A stretch of 34,483 nucleotides of DNA from a virus, in the IMG/VR virus record IMGVR_UViG_3300049847_000145, positions 1 to 34,483 of that record; one strand, given 5' to 3'. Under the pieces are notes generated by a model. It had not been told where the DNA came from, ran no database searches, and saw only the letters and a list, made by a program, of their open reading frames with translations. Each line of letters starts with the position of its first letter. Position 1 is the stretch's first letter. The position numbers were made by a program, and so were the translations under genes. Shown here one piece after another: positions 28,790 through 34,483 of the stretch.

Positions 28790-30347
28790 GCCAGTTCCTG
28801 TAACAATAAACGATTTAAGCACGGTTGCTGCGACCAACTTCCCGCTTGGCTCGGACTTTCCGCACGGGATAGACGATACCCTGCGCGCACATGCCCAGTT
28901 TGTCGCCGAACTGCGGGATAGCCGTGCGTTGCAGCAGACGGAGTATGTCCACGTAGACAACTTCGGCGCGGTCGGCGGTGGAGTGGTCAATGATACCGCC
29001 GCATTTGCGGCAGCGGCGGCGTCGTTCGGCGTTCTCGGCGGGACGATCCATTTCAGCAAAATCCACCTGATCGACTCGAATCTGACGCTGCCGGACAACG
29101 TTGTGATTTGCGGACCTACGCTTCGCGTTGGGTCAACCGGCACGTCCACTACGGCGCCATTCGCCAACATGGCAGGGCTTGTGGTGAACTCTGCGGTCAC
29201 GATCAAAATCGGTGCTGGAGCCGGCCTGATCGGTTGCCTGCTGCGCCGTAAGGGGATGACATTCCCCGCTGCTGATTCAAGCGCATTCGCTGGCACAGCG
29301 GTCACGGTTGACGGTCACGACGCATTCGTTGACGGATGCATTATCCTGGGATTCGAGCGAGCCGTTTTGTCCAATGGGTTCCAAAGATTCCGGGCAGAAA
29401 ATACGCTTGTGGATTGCCTAAACGGTTTCCGCATCGAAAATTCTCTCGACATTCCGCACATAACTGGGTGTCACTGCTGGCCGTTTGCAACCATCTTTTC
29501 GTTTGGCCCGGCATCGAGCCTGCACCGTAGCGGCATAGCATATCACCTGCTGAATACCGTCGATTGGGGAATGCTGACAAACAATTTCTCGTATGGATAC
29601 CTGGTAGGTTTCAAGAACGAGAATTGCAACTCAGTCACCTACCTTGCTTGCGGTGCTGATGGCACTGCGGCTTATGCGAACAGCACTGGATTTCTCGACT
29701 ACGGAAGCAGCCAGGAAGTTGCTTTTGTTGGTTGCAGAGCGGCAGGACAAGACGCAGGCATCGTCGTGAACATAGATATCGGCGCGAGAGCTTTTGTCAA
29801 TGGATGCGAGGCATGGGGAAACACAGCAGGCCCTTCGACTATAAATATCGCCGTGAATTCAGGAGACCTATTTGTGGTTGGCGGAATGACGCGCGGCGGA
29901 TTCCACGGCGTATTGGTAAACAACGCCACCAGCAGGGTTTTCGTCGATGATGTGTGCTTTAACGATCACTCTCTGGCACCGATTTATGCCAATGTTGCCA
30001 CGACAACGGTGTTCATCGGAGACAATGACTACGGCAATTACTCGGCTGGCAATGCGCCGTTTCAATCCAGCATTTCAACTTCGCTTCCTTCTGTGACGGC
30101 TGCCGATCCTTTGAATCTTCCGGCCAATGGAAAATCATACACTGTCACCGGGAATACTAATTTCGGAACCATCAACGGCGGGTATGCCGGGCGCAGGATC
30201 ACGCTTGATTTCGCCGGAACGCCTACACTGTTCCACGGAGGCGGAGCGCCAGGAGGAATGAAAATGAAGTCCGGCAGCAATTTTGCAGCTTCTTCAACAA
30301 CTTCGATATCTTTCCTTCACAACGGAAGCGTTTGGAAAGAGGATTAG
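28788..30347 (+). CDS. Tailspike protein, pectate-lyase-like beta helix (putative depolymerase)
   Basis: 519 residues. Residues 1-60 (INDLSTVAATNFPLGSDFP; IDDTLRAHAQFVAEL) are the head-binding segment common to tail fibres of many podoviruses. From residue 62 (VDNFGAVGGGVVNDTAAFAAAAASF, the pectate-lyase_3 signature of Gly/Asp-rich start) the chain is a right-handed parallel beta helix with repeated strand-turn units. The last 90 residues form a separate beta cap. It probably binds and cuts the host surface polysaccharide. Catalytic residues cannot be named from the sequence alone. The gene lies after the ejection genes, at the end of the virion operon. Confidence 0.87.
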   Translation: MPVPVTINDLSTVAATNFPLGSDFPHGIDDTLRAHAQFVAELRDSRALQQTEYVHVDNFGAVGGGVVNDTAAFAAAAASFGVLGGTIHFSKIHLIDSNLTLPDNVVICGPTLRVGSTGTSTTAPFANMAGLVVNSAVTIKIGAGAGLIGCLLRRKGMTFPAADSSAFAGTAVTVDGHDAFVDGCIILGFERAVLSNGFQRFRAENTLVDCLNGFRIENSLDIPHITGCHCWPFATIFSFGPASSLHRSGIAYHLLNTVDWGMLTNNFSYGYLVGFKNENCNSVTYLACGADGTAAYANSTGFLDYGSSQEVAFVGCRAAGQDAGIVVNIDIGARAFVNGCEAWGNTAGPSTINIAVNSGDLFVVGGMTRGGFHGVLVNNATSRVFVDDVCFNDHSLAPIYANVATTTVFIGDNDYGNYSAGNAPFQSSISTSLPSVTAADPLNLPANGKSYTVTGNTNFGTINGGYAGRRITLDFAGTPTLFHGGGAPGGMKMKSGSNFAASSTTSISFLHNGSVWKED

Positions 30348-30356
30348 GAGGAGTAA

Positions 30357-30581
30357 TTGAATAATGAACAAGAAGAACATCAGCATATTGACTATGGCCC
30401 ACTAACGCATGAACAAGTCAACAACATCGCAATCTACACGCACAAGAAAATCACGGATCAAATCCTCGCCGATATCGGCCGTGAAGTGGTCAGAAAAGTT
30501 GTATATTTTCTTGGGGCGGCGACTCTGGCGCTTGCTTTATGGGCGTGGGACTGGGTGAAATTCATCCCGCCGAAGAAGTGA
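30357..30581 (+). CDS. Small single-span membrane protein, holin-like
   Basis: 74 residues from a TTG start: AGGAGG at 30346-30351 is 5 bases before TTG 30357, and the nearby ATG is out of frame. The N-terminal half is hydrophilic (HIDYGPLTHEQVNNIAIYTHKK), the C-terminal part has one membrane span (VVYFLGAATLALALWAWDWV) and a short basic tail. I recall such proteins at the end of podovirus virion operons, sometimes annotated as holin-like. A lysis function is a guess; no endolysin lies nearby. It ends two bases before the convergent gene at 30584. Confidence 0.72.
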   Translation: MNNEQEEHQHIDYGPLTHEQVNNIAIYTHKKITDQILADIGREVVRKVVYFLGAATLALALWAWDWVKFIPPKK

Positions 30582-30583
30582 CT

Positions 30584-30940
30584 TTAAGGCGCAGTAAGTT
30601 TTGCGATCAGCGAATCTATTACCTGCTGCGTGGTGACGCCAGGCTGCGCTTGCAGAATCTTTAGTGTGGCGAGCGCAGTATCCACCTTCCCTTCGAGTGC
30701 CGCCAGCCGCGCAAGCGCGGCCTCGGCCTTGTTATCCAGCGCGACGAACCGGCCATCGTAGGATTTCAACAGCGCGATGATTTCCTCAATGGACGCCTCG
30801 AAGCCACGTACGACGATCTGCTGTGCTGCACGCGCCGCCGCATCCTTGGCGTAGTAATCATCGAGTTCGGACTGCGTAGGAGACTGCGCTGCTGCCGCGC
30901 ATGAAAAGATCAGTGCCGTTGCTGCTAGTGCGTATTTCAT
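30584..30940 (-). CDS. Secreted or lipid-anchored coiled-coil protein
   Basis: 118 residues starting MKYALAATALIFSCAAAAQS, a signal peptide; the Cys at position 14 could be a lipobox (IFSC) but the context is imperfect, and cleavage after AAA is also possible. The mature part is helical with a heptad pattern (NKAEAALARLAALEGKVDTALATLKIL). It is exported to the periplasm. It could be a spanin-like or superinfection-exclusion protein; neither is supported by a specific motif. AAGGGA is 7 bases upstream of ATG 30940. Confidence 0.75.
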   Translation of the reverse strand: MKYALAATALIFSCAAAAQSPTQSELDDYYAKDAAARAAQQIVVRGFEASIEEIIALLKSYDGRFVALDNKAEAALARLAALEGKVDTALATLKILQAQPGVTTQQVIDSLIAKLTAP

Positions 30941-31128
30941 GTCTGTCCCTTCGGTTTGAGTTTAAGGCGCATGTAGGTTGATCCGTCAGTCTTGCTCGTT
31001 GCTAGATACGCCGACAGTATGTAATCTACGCCGGCCGCATTCAAAACGCCGGTGTAGTCCGGGTGAGTTTCCTCCTTCTTTTTCTTGTTTTTGAACAGCG
31101 CGCCGGTGTTTGTGTTGTCGTATGCCAT
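30937..31128 (-). CDS. Small protein (MAYDNTN, DUF736-like)
   Basis: 63 residues starting MAYDNTNTGALFKNKKKKEETHPDYTG, then VLNAAGVDYILSAYLATSKTDGSTYMRLKLKP. The pattern of an Asn/Asp start, HPDYxG, and a beta-rich rest is that of a very widespread phage family (DUF736-like), often placed beside recombination genes. Single-strand-binding activity is sometimes suggested for it; I cannot show it here. AGGAA 6 bases upstream. Stop overlaps the next start (ATGA). Confidence 0.85.
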   Translation of the reverse strand: MAYDNTNTGALFKNKKKKEETHPDYTGVLNAAGVDYILSAYLATSKTDGSTYMRLKLKPKGQT

Positions 31129-31136
31129 GTCGATTC

Positions 31137-31736
31137 CTATCGCAATTTGTCAATCGCGGACTGAACAGCACGGCGGCAACTCTCAATGATGGCGAGGTCT
31201 CGCACATGCTGCTTTTGGAGTTCCCATATTTTCGATTGAAAATCCTTGAATATTACTTCTGGCACTTGCCCGCGCAGGCATAGTGCTATGTATCGTTGCA
31301 ACTCTGATACTTCGGCTAGGGCCGCATCGCGCTCGCCTTCAATATTCTGCACAAACTTTTCAAGCGCGAGCCACCAATCGTTGGCGTCAAGAGTCGCCGC
31401 GTTTCGGAAGTTGAACGCGTACCAATGCAAGGATAATTCCTTCGGCGTGTCACCCTCTCCCCGCGCAGCACGAGCATCAACACCCTTGTTAGAAGGCGCT
31501 GCTCCAAACGCTTGCTGATGTTGCACGGGGCGGGTGATCGGTTGAGCGTAGAGCGGGATACCATTTTTTTCCGGCTTGTTTCTTTGAAACGATCCTTTGT
31601 CGAAAGGGTCTCCGTATTCGCTCTCATATCTCCACCATCCGACAATGATCGATTGCTCAAGCGCGCATTCCTGCCCGGAGGCATCGACTGCGCGAGCGAT
31701 TTCCTGATTGTCGGTGGTGAATGGCGGCGGTTTCAT
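31137..31736 (-). CDS. Hypothetical protein of the recombination operon
   Basis: 199 residues from ATG 31736 (MKPPPFTTDNQEIARAVDASGQ), with GGAGGAATGAC upstream. The middle contains RPVQHQQAFGAAPSNKGVDARAARGEGDTP and the C-terminal half WYAFNFRNAATLDANDWWLALEKFVQNIEGERDAALAEVSELQR, a helical part. The family is unknown to me. Part of the leftward operon with the ATPase and nuclease. Confidence 0.72.
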   Translation of the reverse strand: MKPPPFTTDNQEIARAVDASGQECALEQSIIVGWWRYESEYGDPFDKGSFQRNKPEKNGIPLYAQPITRPVQHQQAFGAAPSNKGVDARAARGEGDTPKELSLHWYAFNFRNAATLDANDWWLALEKFVQNIEGERDAALAEVSELQRYIALCLRGQVPEVIFKDFQSKIWELQKQHVRDLAIIESCRRAVQSAIDKLR

Positions 31737-31737
31737 G

Positions 31738-31977
31738 TCATTCCTCCACAATTACGGCAATCGATTTTACCCACGCATCGAGAGTGCTTTGGCACCACTG
31801 CTTCGCTTCGTCCAAAGTTTTGAACATGTCTTCATCTCCTTCGCCCCATGTTGCGATGTACGGTTTATCCGGCCAATCGTCCGGGCTGAACGTGATTAAG
31901 AATCCATGCACTGGCGAATACCATTCATTGCATGGCTCGATCTCGTTCCATTCGATGGGCTTAGCTTTTATTTTCAT
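31738..31977 (-). CDS. Small hypothetical protein
   Basis: 79 residues from ATG 31977; a longer start at 32064 lies inside the ATPase gene. It starts MKIKAKPIEWNEIEPCNEWYSP and has a strand-helix pattern with many Trp (FSPDDWPDKPYIATWGEGDED; LDEAKQWCQSTLDAW), typical of the small unknown proteins of phage early operons. It begins 1 base after the ATPase stop on the minus strand, so it is translated with it. Confidence 0.75.
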   Translation of the reverse strand: MKIKAKPIEWNEIEPCNEWYSPVHGFLITFSPDDWPDKPYIATWGEGDEDMFKTLDEAKQWCQSTLDAWVKSIAVIVEE

Positions 31978-31978
31978 G

Positions 31979-32971
31979 TCACGCCCCCGCCGCAGCTTGC
32001 TGGCCTTCGATGTATTGACGTGCTTTGTCGATTCTGGCCTTGGTTTCATCTCGAAGTTCGGCATATTGGATTCCTCGGCACAGATCGTACGCCATGTCGA
32101 ACTTTTTGCTCTTCACACACGCTGCTATCTCTGACACGAGCTGTACATCCGGAGGCGCAGGATGACCTGGTTGCAAGGCATCTTCCGGGGCTGATTCCCC
32201 TTTCACCTGCGCCGCCGCTACTTTTGTTGAACCGCTCGCCCATTGCGCCAATACCATGCCGGTTTGTTCGTCCAGCGGGCGCTTCAAGTCGATGATCTTG
32301 CGGTGTTGATCCTGTAGTTTTATAGGTTGCGGGATGCCTGGCCTATCTGCAGTAAGCAGAAAGCTTGCCGTCGCCTCGAATGGCAGATTCTTTTCGCACA
32401 CCGGAATCCAGCCATCAAGCCCGGTAAGCGACTGCTTTGCTTGAATGACCATCTTCCCGTTCTCTTTTACCATTTCAATTTTCTGTTCCGCGCGCAGGCA
32501 CAGGATGATATGCGCCTTCACTTGCAATAGCTTCTGCACCATCTGCTTGTGCGACATCTTGGGCTTGATCCAAGCCGCCATTTTGCACTGCTCGCGCTTC
32601 TTCCAATCGTCGCCGGCCATGCGGTCAAGCTCATCATCTTGCCAGTCCAATACTCCGCCGTCGCCGGCCCATACGTGCGAGCCTGAATCAACTACAATCA
32701 CCGGGTATCCAGCTTGGTCCGCCGCCATAATTGCTTCGGCGTAGGCGTCCGGCCGAAATGGCGCACGCAGGTCGGCGTGGTCGAACCGGAACTGATCGGC
32801 ATAGTGCAGTGCGCGGCGGTTCTCGGTGTCGATGATAGCGAACGGATTTTTGCCGGATATGCCGGAGGCCAGCCGCAGTGCCGAAAATGTCTTGCCGCTG
32901 CCGGTCCCGCCAATGACGTTAATCCACAATCCTACGTTTTCCCTGATAGCCTTGCGAAAAGTGATAGTCAC
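31979..32971 (-). CDS. AAA/RecA-type ATPase, partner of the exonuclease
   Basis: 330 residues. Walker A GGTGSGKT at residues 21-28 and Walker B VIVVDSGSH at 91-99 define an active P-loop ATPase. The middle has SLTGLDGWIPVCEKNLPFEATASFLLTADRPG and the C-terminal 80 residues form a helical domain after a Pro/Ala linker. This is the phage AAA_24-type nucleotide-binding protein that usually accompanies an exonuclease in recombination operons, used for strand exchange or DNA repair. It overlaps the nuclease stop by 4 bases. Confidence 0.9.
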   Translation of the reverse strand: MTITFRKAIRENVGLWINVIGGTGSGKTFSALRLASGISGKNPFAIIDTENRRALHYADQFRFDHADLRAPFRPDAYAEAIMAADQAGYPVIVVDSGSHVWAGDGGVLDWQDDELDRMAGDDWKKREQCKMAAWIKPKMSHKQMVQKLLQVKAHIILCLRAEQKIEMVKENGKMVIQAKQSLTGLDGWIPVCEKNLPFEATASFLLTADRPGIPQPIKLQDQHRKIIDLKRPLDEQTGMVLAQWASGSTKVAAAQVKGESAPEDALQPGHPAPPDVQLVSEIAACVKSKKFDMAYDLCRGIQYAELRDETKARIDKARQYIEGQQAAAGA

Positions 32972-33873
32972 AGCGGAATCCCTCCCTCAAGTTCAACCTC
33001 CGAAAACGCCGTATTAACCTGCATTTCCTCGGCCTCGTTGATTTGCCAGGCGCGGGGCTCGGCGTAGGCGATGCGCGTCGGGTAAGCCGGCCACGCGTCA
33101 TTCTCAACGCAGCGCCTCCACGTTTCCAGCGCCGAATCGAGCTTCGCCGCCGCCAGTTCACGCCATGCTGGCGAAAGCGCCACGAGGCTGCACGAGAACG
33201 GGGGCTGCTGCTCTTGGACCAGGTGCACGGCTATGCAGGCATCAACTCCGTACGCGATGCGCACAGCGCGCTCATAGAACAGCGTTGCGGCATCGTAGCC
33301 GGGTAGCTGGGTGCGAATCCATGCGTCCGGCTTGGCGCTGCCAAGCGTCGTCTTGTAGCTCAGGCAGATGCGGCGGTCCGTGGCCAGAAAGTCGGCGCGC
33401 GCCTTGCAGGCGAGGCCGTTCATGTCGAACAGCATCGTTACTTCCGGCTCGCCGTCGTCAAGAATACCGGCCAACTCGCTGCTGGCGAGGTACGTTTTCG
33501 CTGCGATAACCATCATGTGAACACCCTCGAACTGCTCGACGAGGATCGGTATCTTTCCCTCCGCTCTGGCGGTGTCGCGGGCGCCGCGGATGGCCTTGTT
33601 TGTCCAGCCGTCAGGGATATTCCCGTTTTTGGCACGATAATCCTCCGGGTCGATTACCGCGAGCGCATTGGTCCCGCCTTCCAGCAGGCAGGCGTGCGCA
33701 ATCGTGCCGATGTCTGCCACCGCGCTGTTATCCTGCTCGCGCGCCGGGTTCCACGGCGAATCAATCCACGCGTGCAACGGACTCTGCGCCAAAATGCGGT
33801 GGCACAGGCCGCTCGATACCGCCTTGTGGGCGATGTATTCCTGCATGGTCATCGTTGCGATTTGCGTGCTCAT
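32968..33873 (-). CDS. PD-(D/E)XK exonuclease-like protein, catalytic Asp apparently lost
   Basis: 301 residues from ATG 33873 (MSTQIATMTMQEYIAHKAVSSGLCHRIL); GGGAGG is 9-10 bases upstream. Family features: a start with SP.HAWIDSPWNP, GTIAHACLLEGG, then the PD-(D/E)XK core with Glu144 (GEPEVTML), Asp161 (CKARADFL) and Lys174 (SYKTT). Members usually carry Asp two residues before this Lys (DYKTT or DLKTT). Here codon 172 is AGC, Ser, so the metal site lacks one ligand and cleavage may be weak or absent. Together with the ATPase downstream it forms the phage recombination pair. The longer frame to 33990 includes a helix-turn-helix remnant (separate entry). Confidence 0.85.
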   Translation of the reverse strand: MSTQIATMTMQEYIAHKAVSSGLCHRILAQSPLHAWIDSPWNPAREQDNSAVADIGTIAHACLLEGGTNALAVIDPEDYRAKNGNIPDGWTNKAIRGARDTARAEGKIPILVEQFEGVHMMVIAAKTYLASSELAGILDDGEPEVTMLFDMNGLACKARADFLATDRRICLSYKTTLGSAKPDAWIRTQLPGYDAATLFYERAVRIAYGVDACIAVHLVQEQQPPFSCSLVALSPAWRELAAAKLDSALETWRRCVENDAWPAYPTRIAYAEPRAWQINEAEEMQVNTAFSEVELEGGIPL

Positions 33874-33990
33874 GTCATTCCTCCCATGCGTTGCCGCGCG
33901 CATCGCCCGCACGGTGGTGTCCGGCAGTTTTGCGCGTTGGTGGTCTTCACCCACGCGGTATCCTCGGTGATTGCGACGTATGGCAGTCAC
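33874..33990 (-). pseudogene. N-terminal remnant of a small DNA-binding protein, in frame with the exonuclease
   Basis: From GTG 33990 (GTGA overlap with the preceding stop) 39 codons run in frame into the exonuclease. They contain RRNHRGYRVGEDHQRAKLPD followed by TTVRAMRAATHG, the typical first half of small phage helix-turn-helix proteins (GYRVGExHxRAKxxDxxVRxMR). The second half with the recognition helix is missing. This looks like a deletion joining the start of that gene to the exonuclease leader. The fusion could still be made from the GTG. Confidence 0.5.
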
Positions 33991-34271
33991 CCGATTTTCA
34001 GAGTCACCGGTTTGCCGCTGCCTAACACGCGGGCCTGATCGATCAGCATGTTGGCAATGTCGATAGCTTGATCGGGCGTGAACCCGATTACGCTGATCAT
34101 TCGCGGAAATCTGATCACCACTCGGCCATTCTCACGGCCGACGGAAAAGGTGAAGGCGCCCAGGTCATGCTCGTTCATCCGACCGTTTGGGTATTCGCCG
34201 AACACTTTTTTGAATGACTCTTTCAACTTTCGATCCTGCTCATCGTTGCCGCCGCTGTGGTGTGAGCTCAT
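33987..34271 (-). CDS. Small hypothetical protein
   Basis: 94 residues from ATG 34271, with AGGAG 8 bases upstream. His/Ser-rich start (MSSHHSGGNDEQDRKLKESF), then FTFSVGRENGRVVIRFPRMISVIGFTPDQAIDIANMLIDQARVLG, a beta hairpin and a long helix. The FTPDQAIDIANML segment is common in small phage proteins. First complete gene upstream of the recombination pair; overlaps the remnant by GTGA. Confidence 0.78.
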   Translation of the reverse strand: MSSHHSGGNDEQDRKLKESFKKVFGEYPNGRMNEHDLGAFTFSVGRENGRVVIRFPRMISVIGFTPDQAIDIANMLIDQARVLGSGKPVTLKIG

Positions 34272-34303
34272 TGTCGTGCTCCTGTGATGTTGAGAAATTC
34301 GGT

Positions 34304-34387
34304 TCACTTCGTAGCCGCCTTCAATACCAGCGCAGCCCGTGCCGGCGGCGCTAGTTCTGTGCTTTGTTCTTTCAGTTCTGTGCTCAT
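34304..34387 (-). CDS. Very short protein, probably truncated
   Basis: 27 residues (MSTELKEQSTELAPPARAAL, then VLKAATK). GGAGAAATGAC upstream and an ATGA overlap with the previous gene support translation. The PPARAALVLKA segment resembles the start of a long phage helical protein family (ARAAIALKxxEHE...), which continues for more than 200 residues; here a TGA ends it. I think it is a truncated relic. An 11-bp direct repeat (34351-34361 and 34373-34383) encodes the repeated STEL. Confidence 0.5.
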   Translation of the reverse strand: MSTELKEQSTELAPPARAALVLKAATK

Positions 34388-34483
34388 GTCATTTCTCCAG
34401 TTTGTTGCCGCGTTCTACGCTTTGCTTGCTTGTAGGCGTAGCGAGTGCAGCCATTGGTCAAGTGCATCTGAATCTTCACGATG
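34384..34483 (-). CDS. Hypothetical protein, 5' end outside the window
   Basis: The frame is open from the window edge to TGA at 34386-34384. The visible part ends with MHLTNGCTRYAYKQAKRRTR and TGEMT, a basic C-terminus. It overlaps the next start by ATGA. The start cannot be placed; it may be only 31 residues long with a GTG at 34480. No family recognised. Confidence 0.55.
   Translation of the reverse strand, partial: IVKIQMHLTNGCTRYAYKQAKRRTRQQTGEMT

Overview
The window is a large part of the genome of a tailed bacteriophage, most likely a short-tailed (podovirus-type) phage of a proteobacterium. This rests on a small and large terminase, a P22-type portal of about 770 residues, a scaffold, an SU10/DUF5309-type major capsid protein, an adaptor, a beta-rich tail-hub protein, several ejection-type low-complexity proteins and a pectate-lyase-fold tailspike, with no tape measure or contractile sheath. 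A betaproteobacterial host (for example Burkholderiales) is my guess from base composition and protein style. No integrase and no clear endolysin are visible, so the lifestyle is open.

Layout. (1) 1-4044, rightward: a DNA-modification cluster (beta-class adenine/cytosine methyltransferase, a small partner protein, a TET-associated-type glycosyltransferase) and a chain of small proteins joined by ATGA overlaps. The glycosyltransferase cassette lies between two perfect 73-bp direct repeats. (2) 4043-4291: a tRNA-Gly(UCC) between 25-bp direct repeats, then strong hairpins. (3) 4292-5745, rightward: small replication-type genes including a DUF1376/YdaU protein. (4) 5717-8521, leftward: seven small early-type genes with nearly identical ribosome-binding modules, headed by a small helix-turn-helix protein. 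Three related 13-bp palindromes sit at the promoters on both sides of that gene. (5) 8649-9700, rightward: a replication-type protein bracketed by GTAGAT/ATCTAC inverted repeats, then small proteins. (6) 9706-30581, rightward: the packaging, capsid, tail, ejection and tailspike module. Terminators follow the genes before the scaffold and after the capsid gene. (7) 30584-34483, leftward: an AAA-type ATPase and a PD-(D/E)XK exonuclease-like protein (recombination pair) with small accessory genes.

The most striking item is a perfect match to the bacterial chromosomal centromere consensus parS (TGTTNCACGTGAAACA) at 25141-25156. It lies in a 106-bp gap between ejection-protein genes, next to a 10-bp tandem repeat. 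Other items deserving attention are the repeat-flanked DNA-glycosylation cassette, whose glycosyltransferase has acquired the C-terminal tail of the neighbouring methyltransferase; the multi-operator switch around 8271-8571; a probable loss of the catalytic aspartate in the exonuclease; and duplicated intergenic hairpins with compensatory changes.
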